Part shown: positions 10,001-18,442 of the stretch, piece by piece
Numbering within the stretch: the stretch's first letter is position 1
Layout: every line of letters begins with the position of its first letter
Assembly: GCF_031846565.1 (NCBI RefSeq)
Contig: NZ_JAVRHL010000005.1
Coordinates: 42,970 to 106,969 of the forward strand
Direction of reading: 5' to 3'
From: Tropicimonas_B omnivorans
Lineage (GTDB): Bacteria > Pseudomonadota > Alphaproteobacteria > Rhodobacterales > Rhodobacteraceae
Length of the DNA: 64,000 nt
Translations under genes and position numbers: made by a program
The notes under the pieces: generated by a model
The model's input: only the letters and a program-made list of their open reading frames with translations
The model's database searches: none
What the model was told of the DNA's origin: nothing

Positions 10001-10876
10001 ATGCGATACAGCCATGACTTCACCGGGGTGACCGAGCAGATCCACTGTACCCTCCCGGTGCGCTGGCATCTGTTCGAGACCGTCCTCGGCGTCTACTGGC
10101 AGGCCGAGGGCACCGCCGAAAGCCGCGGCTACTACGTGTCGGCCAACCCGCGCCTCAGCATCTTCTTCGGGGATGTCAGCTCCATCGAGGTTCAGGACGC
10201 AGGCTCCGCGCGGCCGATGGCCCGGGCGATGTTCGTGCCCGCGGGCATGCCGCTGCGCACCGCCTTCACCAAGCCCCTCGCGCTGTCGCATCTCGACATC
10301 CACATCGATGCCGGTTGGGCCGTTCAGTTCCTGTCCGCCGCGATGCCGCGGGCCAGCGCGATCCGGCTGCTGGAGCATCCGGCGGAATGCGACGACCTCG
10401 GCGATCTCGAAGCCGTCGCGCGGCTTCTGGTGACCGAGCTCGGCAGCCCCTCCCGCCCCGACATCTATGCCCAGAGCCTCGCCGGGAGCCTGATCTGCGG
10501 CATCCTCGACGTCGGAGGCCGCGCGGACGATCCCGCCAGCGGACGGCTGACAGCGGCGCAGATGCGCAAGATCGCGGCGCGGTTCGAGGCGGGCGGGCGG
10601 CACCGGATGCCCATCGCGGAGATGGCGGCGACGGTAAACCTCTCCGAGAGCTGGTTCTCGCGGGTCTTCAAGGCCACCACGGGCGTGACGCCCCACCAGT
10701 GGCAACTGACCCAGCGGATCGAACGCGCCCGGACGATGCTGTCCGAGACGACGCTCAGCGTCACGGATATCGCGGACCAGCTCGGTTTTTCGGACCAGGC
10801 CCACCTGACGCGGGCCTTCCGGCAGGAGGTGGGCGAGACGCCGGCGGCGTGGAGACGGCGGCGCCTCGCAGCATGA
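10001..10876 (+). CDS. AraC-family transcriptional regulator
   Basis: A 291-aa regulator with a variable N-terminal sensing domain (~1-180) and the C-terminal double helix-turn-helix of AraC/XylS proteins (~190-288). The first HTH reads I-A-E-M-A-A-T-V-N-L-S-x-S-x-F-S-R-V-F-K; the second has D-I-A-D-Q-L-G-F-S-D-Q-A-H-L-T-R-A-F-R followed by G-x-T-P-A-A-W-R-R. GGAAG lies upstream of the ATG. It is convergent with the TonB receptor gene, a common placement for AraC-type activators that sense an iron-siderophore. Control of the siderophore locus is inferred from this position. Confidence 0.88.
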   Translation: MRYSHDFTGVTEQIHCTLPVRWHLFETVLGVYWQAEGTAESRGYYVSANPRLSIFFGDVSSIEVQDAGSARPMARAMFVPAGMPLRTAFTKPLALSHLDIHIDAGWAVQFLSAAMPRASAIRLLEHPAECDDLGDLEAVARLLVTELGSPSRPDIYAQSLAGSLICGILDVGGRADDPASGRLTAAQMRKIAARFEAGGRHRMPIAEMAATVNLSESWFSRVFKATTGVTPHQWQLTQRIERARTMLSETTLSVTDIADQLGFSDQAHLTRAFRQEVGETPAAWRRRRLAA

Positions 10877-10879
10877 GCG

Positions 10880-10910
10880 GCCGGTCCCCTCCGGGCGGGA
10901 GGGGACCGGC
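10880..10910. terminator. Strong hairpin between convergent araC-type and TonB-receptor genes
   Basis: GCCGGTCCCCTCC (10880-10892) pairs perfectly with GGAGGGGACCGGC (10898-10910) across a 5-base loop, 3 bp after the regulator stop and 8 bp before the receptor stop. A 13-bp GC stem at a convergent junction fits a two-way terminator, although there is no T-run. Confidence 0.6.
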
Positions 10911-10918
10911 GATGCGCC

Positions 10919-13057
10919 TTACCAGGTCCGCCGGAGCGTGGCGGTGACGGTGCGGCCGTTGTTGTAGTAATCCGCGGTGCCGCGCCCGACGACGTACTGC
11001 TCGTCGAGAAGGTTGCTGACGTTGATCTGAAGCGCGGTGTCCTCGGAGAAGTCGTAGGCCAGCGAGGCATCGAGATACGTCTGCTCGGGGCTCGTGCCGC
11101 CGGTGTTGTAGGCGTTGTACTCGTATTCGCCGACATACCGGGCGCCGAGGCCGAGTTCGAGATCGCCGCGCATCCCCTCCCCGGGAATGGCGTAGGTCAG
11201 CCAGGCGGACGCGATGTGATTGGGAACGGTGGCGAATTCGTTGCCGCTGACGTCCACTCCGCGAACGGCGCCGCGCACGAATTCCGACTCCTGGTAGGCG
11301 TAGGAGGCGGCGAAGCCGAGGTTGCTCGCCAGCTCCCCCTTCGCCTCCAGTTCGAAACCACGAACATTCGACTCGCCGATGGTCTGCCGCTCGATCACGC
11401 CGTTGTCGAGGACCACGGGCACAACCACGTTGTTCTTCGTCAGATCGTAGATCGATGCGGTGAAGAGCGCGTTCACGCCGGCGGGCTGATACTTGACGCC
11501 GATCTCGTACTGCTCGCCGCGCTCCGGCTCCGACCCGATCGAGGGCGGCGCCACCGATTCCACGTAGCTGGCATAGGCGGAGACCTCGTCGCTGACCTTG
11601 TAGGTCAGAGCGGCGCGGTAGGAGGTTTCGGCGAAGTCGCCATCCGTTTCGACCGCGGCACCGGAGGAGCGATCGGTCTTCTCGATTTCCAGCCAGTCCC
11701 GGCGGATCCCGGCCGTCACCACGACGCGGTCCGAGAAGGACAGGTTCTGCTGGGCGAAGACCGAACGGGTGAAATAGTCGGTCTCCTGGTCGGATTTCAG
11801 CTCATATCCCGTCGGCGCACCGCTGTAGCTCGGGTCCTCGACGTCGATCTGGGTGTAGGGATCGTAGGCGGAACTGCTGGAATTGGACGCGTCGCGGAAC
11901 TCGACGCCTGCAAGGGTGCTGCTGTCGATGCTGCCGAAGCTGGTATCGTATTGCACGATGGCGTTGCCGATCCATTCCTCCGAGGAGCTGTCGCCAGCGA
12001 AGTAGTACCGGTCCACGAGGCTGCCCACGCGACCGGCATTGTCGTTCACGTAGACGTAGCCGAACCCGTCGTCGAGGTCGCTGTAGCGCAGGTTCGCGCG
12101 CAGCTTCAGGCCGCCTTCGAACTCATGCCGGAACGCCGCCGACAGGGTCGTGCGTTCGACGTCCTGGTCGTTGAAGTCCGGTTCGCCGAAGAACTCGTCC
12201 CGGTCGTATTCGCGGTCGAGCGGGTAGCCGCCGCTGTTCGGCGTGGTGTCGCGCTTGAGGTAATCGGCGGTGAACGTCAGCTCGGTATAGGCGGTGGGCG
12301 CCCATGTCAGGGCTCCGAGGAAGAACTGCTCGTCGTCGCGCGAATAGTCGTATTCCCGCTCCCCGTCCTTCACCTTGCCGACGAGACGATAGGCCAGGGT
12401 CTCACCGGGATCGATCACGTCGCCGAAGTCGAAGCCGATCTCGGCTTGTTCGTGCGTGCCGTAGCTGCCGTAAAGCTCGCCGAAGCGCTCGAAGCGGGGG
12501 GACTTGGTGACGAAGTTGAGCGTGCCGCCGGGATCGGAGGTGCCGAAGAGGGTAGAGTTGCCGCCCTTCACGACCTCGAGCCGCTCGTAGGCATAGGGCT
12601 CCTCTCGCACGCCGCGCATGGTCCCGAGGTTGAGGCCGTCCCGGTAGGTCGAGGCCTGGAAACCGCGAACGAGGTAGTAATCGTTGCGGTCGTCCGTGCC
12701 GTAGTAGTCGCTTACGATGCCGGAGGTGTATTCCAGCACGTCCTCCACGGTATCGGCGCCCCGTGCCTCGATCTCCTTCTCGGTCACGACGGAGACGGAG
12801 GCCGGCGTGTCGAGGATGCTGGTCGCGACCTTGCCGCCCGTCCAGAGCTCGGTGGCCACGATCGAGCCGGCATCGTCATCGATGCGAACGCCGGCATCGA
12901 CGATGATGGGAGAGAGGCGGAAGGCGTTCCCGGTCTCGTCGGCGCTCTCTTGCGCCGCGAGGGCCGAGGGAAGGGCGACGAGAGCGCTGCACCCCATGAG
13001 CAGGGTTCCGAGCGAGGCGGAGACGAGGTGGCGATGCGACGCGGACACTGAAGCCAT
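10919..13057 (-). CDS. TonB-dependent siderophore receptor
   Basis: A ~712-aa outer-membrane receptor. A signal peptide ends near A-L-A-A-Q, followed by a TonB-box-like L-S-P-I-I-V-D-A and the plug domain (~50-200). The plug has the siderophore-receptor hallmark G-G-N-S-T-L-F-G-T-S-D-P-G-G-T-L-N-F-V-T-K. The rest is a beta-barrel with repeated aromatic strand ends, closing at T-V-T-A-T-L-R-R-T-W with the C-terminal aromatic needed for BAM insertion. I chose the ATG at 13057; the longer frame to 13219 lacks a signal peptide at its start. It is divergent from the binding-protein/permease operon, so outer- and inner-membrane uptake are controlled from one intergenic region. Confidence 0.92.
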   Translation of the reverse strand: MASVSASHRHLVSASLGTLLMGCSALVALPSALAAQESADETGNAFRLSPIIVDAGVRIDDDAGSIVATELWTGGKVATSILDTPASVSVVTEKEIEARGADTVEDVLEYTSGIVSDYYGTDDRNDYYLVRGFQASTYRDGLNLGTMRGVREEPYAYERLEVVKGGNSTLFGTSDPGGTLNFVTKSPRFERFGELYGSYGTHEQAEIGFDFGDVIDPGETLAYRLVGKVKDGEREYDYSRDDEQFFLGALTWAPTAYTELTFTADYLKRDTTPNSGGYPLDREYDRDEFFGEPDFNDQDVERTTLSAAFRHEFEGGLKLRANLRYSDLDDGFGYVYVNDNAGRVGSLVDRYYFAGDSSSEEWIGNAIVQYDTSFGSIDSSTLAGVEFRDASNSSSSAYDPYTQIDVEDPSYSGAPTGYELKSDQETDYFTRSVFAQQNLSFSDRVVVTAGIRRDWLEIEKTDRSSGAAVETDGDFAETSYRAALTYKVSDEVSAYASYVESVAPPSIGSEPERGEQYEIGVKYQPAGVNALFTASIYDLTKNNVVVPVVLDNGVIERQTIGESNVRGFELEAKGELASNLGFAASYAYQESEFVRGAVRGVDVSGNEFATVPNHIASAWLTYAIPGEGMRGDLELGLGARYVGEYEYNAYNTGGTSPEQTYLDASLAYDFSEDTALQINVSNLLDEQYVVGRGTADYYNNGRTVTATLRRTW

Positions 13058-13418
13058 ATTCTGACGTTCCCGGATTATATGTTGGGTCTTGAAAGCCGGC
13101 TGGCCTCGGGCTGGCGGGCTGCGACGGTGCGTGGCGCGGGGAAGCGCACACGCAGACGGCGCCGGGCCGCGGGGATCCGCGGCCGGGACGAAAGGGAGAC
13201 CGGCCCCCATCGAGGGCACCGGCCGCTGACGGGGTCACTGACACGATGGCAGCGGCAAGGTCTTGCACGATACAACTGTTTTTGTCGGATACCATGGAAA
13301 CCTGACTGAAAGACATGGTATTTCGGCGCGGGCGGCCCGTCCCGGCCTTGACCGCATTCGAGAGAGGTGGAAAGGCGACCGAAACGCTCACCTATGCCCG
13401 GACCGTCGGAGTGCCACC
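13058..13418. promoter_or_regulatory. Divergent siderophore-locus promoter with long inverted repeat
   Basis: This 361-bp gap separates the receptor gene from the binding-protein operon. ATACCATG (13289-13296) and CATGGTAT (13314-13321) form perfect 8-bp arms 17 bp apart in the AT-richer part, as expected for a dimeric regulator (the neighbouring AraC-type protein or an iron regulator). GGAG at 13408-13411 serves the ATG at 13419. Confidence 0.45.
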
Positions 13419-14414
13419 ATGCCGCGCGACCTCCCGCTCAAGACCCTTCTCCTGCTGGGACTGACCCTCGTGTGGGCGACCGCCCCCGTATTGGCCGCGG
13501 CCGACGAATTTCCCGTCACGATCGAGCATTCCTTCGGAACGACCACGATCGAGGCGGAGCCGGAGCGGGTCGCCACGGTGGCCTGGGCGAACCACGAGGT
13601 CCCTCTTGCTCTCGGAATCGTACCGGTCGGGTTCGCACGGGCGAATTTCGGGGACGATGACGGCGACGGCGTGCTTCCGTGGGTTTCGGAGCGACTGGAT
13701 GAGTTGGGCGCCGACACGCCCGCGCTCTTCGACGAGGGGGACGGGATCGATTTCGAGGCGGTCGCGGCCAGCCGGCCGGACGTGATCCTCGCCGCCTATT
13801 CGGGCCTGACCCGATCGGAGTACGAGACGCTCAGCCGCATCGCACCCGTGATCCCGCACCGAGACGGGGCCTGGGCGACGGATTGGCGCGAGGTGATCCG
13901 CCTCAATGCCGCCGGGCTCGGCCGCTCGGACGAGGGCGAGGCGCTGATAGGCCGGATCGAGGGACGGATCGGCGAGATCGTCGCGGAGCATCCCGAGATC
14001 GAGGGCAAGACGGCGATGTTCGTCACCCATCTCGACGCGCGGGACCTCAGCGTGATCCGCTTCTACTCCGCGAATGACACGAGGGTGCAGTTCCTCGAGG
14101 ACCTCGGCCTGCGCTCCCCCCGAAGCGTCGTGGAGGCCAGCGAGCCCGGAAGCTTCTCGGGCGAAGTGAGCGCGGAGCGGATCGACGAGTTCGGGGACGT
14201 GGATATCTTCATCACCTATGGCGGCGACACGCTTCTGGAGGCCGTGGAGGCCAATCCGCTGACCTCGCGCATGAAAACCGTCGAAACCGGCGCCATCGTC
14301 CTCCTCGGCAACGATCCCGTCGGCACCGCCGCGAACCCGACGCCGCTCTCGATCGAGTACGTGCTCGAGGATTACGTGGCGCGACTCGCGGACGCGGCGC
14401 GCAAGGCGGAATGA
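13419..14414 (+). CDS. Fe-siderophore ABC transporter, periplasmic binding protein
   Basis: A ~331-aa class III (FecB/FhuD/BtuF-type) solute-binding protein that hands a ferric siderophore to the inner-membrane permease. The signal peptide has K-T-L-L-L-L-G-L-T-L-V-W-A-T-A-P-V-L-A then A-A-D-E. Typical segments are E-A-E-P-E-R-V-A-T-V-A-W near residue 50, R-P-D-V-I-L-A-A-Y-S-G-L and Y-E-T-L-S-R-I-A-P-V. The ATG at 13419 has GGAG seven bases ahead; the longer frame from 13263 has no signal-like start. Its stop overlaps the next ATG by 4 bp (ATGA), so it leads a coupled operon. Confidence 0.9.
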   Translation: MPRDLPLKTLLLLGLTLVWATAPVLAAADEFPVTIEHSFGTTTIEAEPERVATVAWANHEVPLALGIVPVGFARANFGDDDGDGVLPWVSERLDELGADTPALFDEGDGIDFEAVAASRPDVILAAYSGLTRSEYETLSRIAPVIPHRDGAWATDWREVIRLNAAGLGRSDEGEALIGRIEGRIGEIVAEHPEIEGKTAMFVTHLDARDLSVIRFYSANDTRVQFLEDLGLRSPRSVVEASEPGSFSGEVSAERIDEFGDVDIFITYGGDTLLEAVEANPLTSRMKTVETGAIVLLGNDPVGTAANPTPLSIEYVLEDYVARLADAARKAE

Positions 14415-15451
14415 CGGACGCCGCCCTGCCCCGCCGGGATCTTCCCGTCCTGCGGCGGACGCGGCAGGTGCGGCTGTGGTGGCTGCTCGCGGTCTTCGCC
14501 GCCATCGGCCTTGCATGCCTGATGTCCCTCGGTCTCGGGGCGCGCGACGTGACGCTGGAGGAGATCCTCGGCGGAGTTCGGGGACGGACGGGCACGATCG
14601 CCGAAGCCGTCGTCGCAGTGCGGGTGCCGCGCACGATCCTGGCGGCGCTGGCCGGCGGTGCCCTCGGCCTCGCGGGCGCGGTCATGCAGGGCGTGACCCG
14701 CAACCCGCTCGCCGATCCCGGGATCCTCGGCGTGAATTCCGGCGCGGCGATGGCCGTGGTCATCGGCATCGCGTGGTTCGGAATCGCGGCGCCGGAGGCG
14801 TTCATCTGGACCGCGATCCTGGGCGCGGGCCTCGCGGCCTCTTTCGTCTACGCCGTCGGCTCCCTCGGCCGGGGCGGCGCGACGCCGCTGAAGCTCGCGC
14901 TCGCCGGGACGGCGACGAGCATCGCGACGGCTTCCTTCACCACGGCGATCATCCTGCCCCGGAACGACATCGCGGGCGGCGTTCGGTCCTGGCAGGTCGG
15001 CGGGGTCGGCGGAGCGACCTTCGAGGCGATCTGGCCCTGCCTCCCGTTTCTCGCCGCCGGCGCCCTCCTCTGCCTTCTTTCCGCGCGCAGCCTGAACCTG
15101 CTCGCGCTGGGGGACGAGGCGGCTGCCGGTCTCGGCGCTCGGGTGGCCTCTGCACGCGCCTCCGCGGCGCTCGGGGCGGTGCTCCTCTGCGGTGCAACCA
15201 CGGCGATATGCGGCCCCATCGGCTTCGTCGGGCTGGTGGTGCCGCATCTGTGCCGCGTGCTGGTCGGGATCGATCACCGCTGGCTCCTGCCCTTCTCCGC
15301 GCTGACCGGCGGGGGCCTGCTGACCCTGGCGGACGTGTTCGGACGCATCGTCGCGCGCCCCTCCGAGATGGATGTCGGCATCGTCACCGCCTTCATCGGC
15401 GCACCGGTCTTCATCTGGATCGTCCGTCGCCGCCGCGTGAGGGATCTCTAG
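14411..15451 (+). CDS. FecCD-family siderophore ABC permease, first subunit
   Basis: A 346-aa inner-membrane permease with about 9-10 hydrophobic segments. FecCD marks are R-V-P-R-T-I-L-A-A-L-A-G-G-A-L-G-L-A-G-A-V, then Q-G-V-T-R-N-P-L-A-D-P-G-I-L-G-V-N-S-G-A-A, and a late G-P-I-G-F-V-G-L-V-V-P-H-L-C-R coupling loop for the ATPase. It pairs with the next gene to form the heterodimeric channel. The ATG overlaps the binding-protein stop. Confidence 0.93.
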   Translation: MTDAALPRRDLPVLRRTRQVRLWWLLAVFAAIGLACLMSLGLGARDVTLEEILGGVRGRTGTIAEAVVAVRVPRTILAALAGGALGLAGAVMQGVTRNPLADPGILGVNSGAAMAVVIGIAWFGIAAPEAFIWTAILGAGLAASFVYAVGSLGRGGATPLKLALAGTATSIATASFTTAIILPRNDIAGGVRSWQVGGVGGATFEAIWPCLPFLAAGALLCLLSARSLNLLALGDEAAAGLGARVASARASAALGAVLLCGATTAICGPIGFVGLVVPHLCRVLVGIDHRWLLPFSALTGGGLLTLADVFGRIVARPSEMDVGIVTAFIGAPVFIWIVRRRRVRDL

Positions 15452-16501
15452 ATGGACGCCACCCTCGCCCCCCGGATCGCGGCCCGGCGCCGCGCGCACC
15501 TGAACGGCCGGCGGCGCGTGATGACGTGCCTCGGGATCCTCCTTCTCGCGGGCATCGTGCTGACCCTCTGCATCGGGCAATCGCTCACGCCACCCCTCGA
15601 TGTCCTCCGGGTGCTTGGCGGACAGGACGTTCCGGGCGCGGGCTTCGTCGTCCGGGACCTGCGGCTGCCGCGCGCGGTCCTGTCGGTGCTGACAGGCATG
15701 AGTTTCGGGCTTGGCGGCGTCGTCTTCCAGACCATGCTGCGCAACCCGCTCGCGAGCCCGGACATCATCGGCATCAGTTCGGGCGCCAGCGCCGCGGCCG
15801 TCGTCGCCATCGTGGTCCTGGGCTGGAGCGGGGTGGCGGTGTCCGCCGTCGCGGTGCTGGCGGGCCTCGGCGTGGCGCTCGCAATCTATCTTCTGGCCTG
15901 GCGCGACAGGGTCTCCGGCGCGCGGCTTATCCTGATCGGGATCGGCATCTCCGCGATGCTCGACAGCGTGATCGCCTATGTGCTGTCGCGCGCGCCGGCC
16001 TGGACACTCCAGGAAGCGCTGCGCTGGCTCACGGGGAGCGTCAACGGCGCCACGCTGGACGACGCCCTGCCGGTCCTCGCCTCCGTCGCGCTGTTCGGCG
16101 GCACGCTGTTCGGCCTGCGGCGCAACATCGAGGCGATGCGGCTCGGAGACGATACCGCCGCGGCGCTCGGCGTTCCACTGGCACGGGACAAGGCGATGGT
16201 GGTGCTCGCCGCCGTGGGGCTCATCGCCGTCGCCACCGCCGTCTCCGGTCCGATCGCCTTCGTCGCCTTCCTCTCCGGACCGATCGCCGCTCGGGTGGTC
16301 GGGCCGGGGCGGGCACCGCTCCTCCCCGCGGCCCTCATCGGCGCGCTGCTGGTGCTCCTCGGCGACTTCGCCGGCCAGCATCTCCTGACCGCCCGCTACC
16401 CCGTGGGCGTGATCACCGGTGCGATCGGTGCGCCTTACCTTGTCACCCTGATCATCCGTGCGAACGGAACCGGAGGCTCCGCATGGACGTCCCGTCCCTG
16501 A
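15452..16501 (+). CDS. FecCD-family siderophore ABC permease, second subunit
   Basis: A 349-aa second permease subunit. It shows D-L-R-L-P-R-A-V-L-S-V-L-T-G-M-S-F-G-L-G-G, Q-T-M-L-R-N-P-L-A-S-P-D-I-I-G-I-S-S-G-A, and G-P-I-A-F-V-A-F-L-S-G-P-I-A-A-R; the last differs from the first subunit's P-H-L-C-R loop, as is usual for FepG-like partners. The start codon follows the previous stop directly. The end overlaps the ATPase gene by 19 bp. Confidence 0.93.
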   Translation: MDATLAPRIAARRRAHLNGRRRVMTCLGILLLAGIVLTLCIGQSLTPPLDVLRVLGGQDVPGAGFVVRDLRLPRAVLSVLTGMSFGLGGVVFQTMLRNPLASPDIIGISSGASAAAVVAIVVLGWSGVAVSAVAVLAGLGVALAIYLLAWRDRVSGARLILIGIGISAMLDSVIAYVLSRAPAWTLQEALRWLTGSVNGATLDDALPVLASVALFGGTLFGLRRNIEAMRLGDDTAAALGVPLARDKAMVVLAAVGLIAVATAVSGPIAFVAFLSGPIAARVVGPGRAPLLPAALIGALLVLLGDFAGQHLLTARYPVGVITGAIGAPYLVTLIIRANGTGGSAWTSRP

Positions 16502-17310
16502 CTGCCGGCGGCCTGCGGGCCGGCTACGGCACACGCCCCATCCTGAACGATCTGTCGCTGGATCTGCCGGCCGGCGGAATTTCCGCAATCGTCGGCGCCA
16601 ATGCCTGCGGCAAGTCCACCCTCCTGCGGTGCCTCTCCCGGCTCCTGAGGCCCGACGCCGGAGAGGTGCTGCTGGACGGACGGTCGGTGCGGGACATCCC
16701 GACGAAACACCTCGCGCGCAAGCTCGGCCTCCTGCCGCAATCGCCGCTCGCCCCGGACGGGATCACGGTGGCGGACCTCGTCAGTCACGGGCGACATCCG
16801 CACCAGGGCCTGCTCTCCCGCTGGAGCCATGCCGACGACGTCGCCGTCGCCGATGCGCTCGAGGCCACCCGCACCGCCGATCTCGCGGACCGATCCGTGG
16901 ACGAGCTGTCCGGGGGGCAGCGGCAGCGGGTCTGGATCGCCATGGCCCTGGCCCAGGAGACGGGGATCCTGCTCCTCGACGAGCCGACGACGTTTCTCGA
17001 CATCGCCCACCAGGTGGAGGTGCTGGACCTCCTCGTCGATCTCAACCGCAGCCGCGGGACGATGATCGTCATGGTCCTGCACGACCTCAACCTCGCCGCG
17101 CGCTACGCCGGGCACCTCGTCGCCATGCTGGACGGACGCATCGAGGCGGCCGGCGCCCCGGAGGAGGTGCTGACCGAAACGATGGTCGAGCGGGTCTTCG
17201 GGCTGCGAAGCGTCGTGATCACCGACCCGACCTCGGGCAAGCCGATGATGCTCCCCGTCGGACGGCACGGCATCGCCCGAGGGGACGCGCTCAAGGAGGC
17301 CGTGACATGA
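16483..17310 (+). CDS. Siderophore ABC transporter ATPase (FepC/FecE type)
   Basis: A 275-aa ATPase that powers the permease pair. Walker A is G-A-N-A-C-G-K-S-T (38-46), the signature is L-S-G-G-Q-R-Q-R (from 142) and Walker B is I-L-L-L-D-E-P-T-T-F-L-D, the T-T-F-L-D form being typical of siderophore ATPases; the switch His lies in V-L-H-D-L-N-L-A-A-R. The ATG at 16483 has GGAGG six bases ahead. The frame is open far upstream, but only because it runs antiphase through the permease genes. Its stop overlaps the next gene (ATGA). Confidence 0.95.
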   Translation: MDVPSLTAGGLRAGYGTRPILNDLSLDLPAGGISAIVGANACGKSTLLRCLSRLLRPDAGEVLLDGRSVRDIPTKHLARKLGLLPQSPLAPDGITVADLVSHGRHPHQGLLSRWSHADDVAVADALEATRTADLADRSVDELSGGQRQRVWIAMALAQETGILLLDEPTTFLDIAHQVEVLDLLVDLNRSRGTMIVMVLHDLNLAARYAGHLVAMLDGRIEAAGAPEEVLTETMVERVFGLRSVVITDPTSGKPMMLPVGRHGIARGDALKEAVT

Positions 17311-18389
17311 ATGGCGACGCAACGGCCACGGCCCGGATCGCGGGGGACTGCCCGAACGATCTTCTTTCGCGGCTCGCCACATTGGCGCGGCAGTCGGAGC
17401 TGGACGTGTCGGGTGCGGACGGCACCCTGCGGGTGACGCTGCATTCGGCTGAGGTCGCCATTTCGCAGGATGGCGGAGGCCTCTTCGTCGAAATCCGCGC
17501 ACGCGACGCCGCGACCCTGTCGGCGATCCGGGAGTTCCTCCTTCACATGCTCGACCATGCCGCGCCGGGCCTCACGGACCGGGCGAGTTGGCAGGGCGAT
17601 ATCGCCCGGAACCGGGCGCCGCTGAACTTCTCTTTGGGCGCCGTCCGGCGGACGTGGCGCGCGGCTCCGAACTTCCTGCGCATCGAGCTCGACTGCCCGG
17701 ACACCGCGCGCCTGGCCACGGGGGGCGGGATGCACTTCTCCCTGCTGCTCCCTCCCGAAGGTCGCGCGCCGGTCTGGCCTCGTCTCGACGGGGGCGGGCG
17801 GACGGTCTGGCCCCGCGGAGAGGATGCGCTTCACCGCGCCGCCTATACCTTCGTCGATCTTTGGCCCGAGGCGGGCTGCTTCACCTTCGATCTGTTCGAG
17901 CACGAGGGCGGACGGGCAACGGCCTGGGCGAAGGCCGTCCGCCCCGGTGAGACGGTCGGGATCACAGGCCCCGGCAGCGGGGACTTCCCTCCCGGCGCGA
18001 ACATCCTGATCGCAGGCGACGAAACGGCCTTCCCGGCGATCCGGCGCATCCTCGAACGGTCGGACCCGGCGCGGCAGGGCGATGTGCTGATCGAGGTCGG
18101 CGGGGCAAGTGACATCTGCGCCGTTCCCGCCCCCGAAGGGATGCGCCTGCGATGGGTCAGGCGGGACCGTGGAGAGACGCTGTGGGATCACCTTCGCGGC
18201 ATGAGCCCGCCCGCCGGGCCGGACCGCTACGTCTGGATCGCGGCGGAAAAGGACCTCGTGCGCAAGGCCAAGGCGCGGTTCAAGGGTGAGTTCGGCCTCG
18301 GTTCGAACGAAGGTTACTTCGCCTATTACTGGACCGCCGCCCCCTTGGAGACGCCGAACGAACTGGACGCGGAGGCCCGCGCGTCCTAG
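17307..18389 (+). CDS. Siderophore-interacting reductase with N-terminal DUF2218-like domain
   Basis: About 360 aa in two parts. Residues ~5-90 resemble the small DUF2218 domain often joined to siderophore-interacting proteins in alphaproteobacteria. Residues ~105-350 are a SIP/ViuB-type FAD- and NAD(P)H-binding reductase, with N-F-L-R-I-E-L-D-C, the H-F-S-L-L-L-P-P region, A-Y-T-F-V-D and G-P-G-S-G-D-F; it ends with N-E-G-Y-F-A-Y-Y-W. Such enzymes reduce ferric siderophores in the cytosol to release Fe(II). It is translationally coupled to the ATPase gene. The FAD motif R-x-Y-(T/S) is degenerate here (R-A-A-Y-T), so cofactor use needs checking. Confidence 0.82.
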   Translation: MNGDATATARIAGDCPNDLLSRLATLARQSELDVSGADGTLRVTLHSAEVAISQDGGGLFVEIRARDAATLSAIREFLLHMLDHAAPGLTDRASWQGDIARNRAPLNFSLGAVRRTWRAAPNFLRIELDCPDTARLATGGGMHFSLLLPPEGRAPVWPRLDGGGRTVWPRGEDALHRAAYTFVDLWPEAGCFTFDLFEHEGGRATAWAKAVRPGETVGITGPGSGDFPPGANILIAGDETAFPAIRRILERSDPARQGDVLIEVGGASDICAVPAPEGMRLRWVRRDRGETLWDHLRGMSPPAGPDRYVWIAAEKDLVRKAKARFKGEFGLGSNEGYFAYYWTAAPLETPNELDAEARAS

Positions 18390-18442
18390 TCCGCCCCACG
18401 ACCGCCGTCTTTCGGACAGGCCGCTTCTTTCGAGGACACATC

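Noticed and set aside
11216..13051. Plus-strand open frame of 611 codons opposite the TonB receptor
   Set aside because: The minus-strand product has signal peptide, plug and barrel features; the plus frame is a valine/glycine-rich shadow.
14372..16588. Minus-strand open frame of 738 codons
   Set aside because: It lies antisense to two FecCD permeases and the ATPase; the translation is low complexity (R, P, G, D, E) and has no ribosome site.
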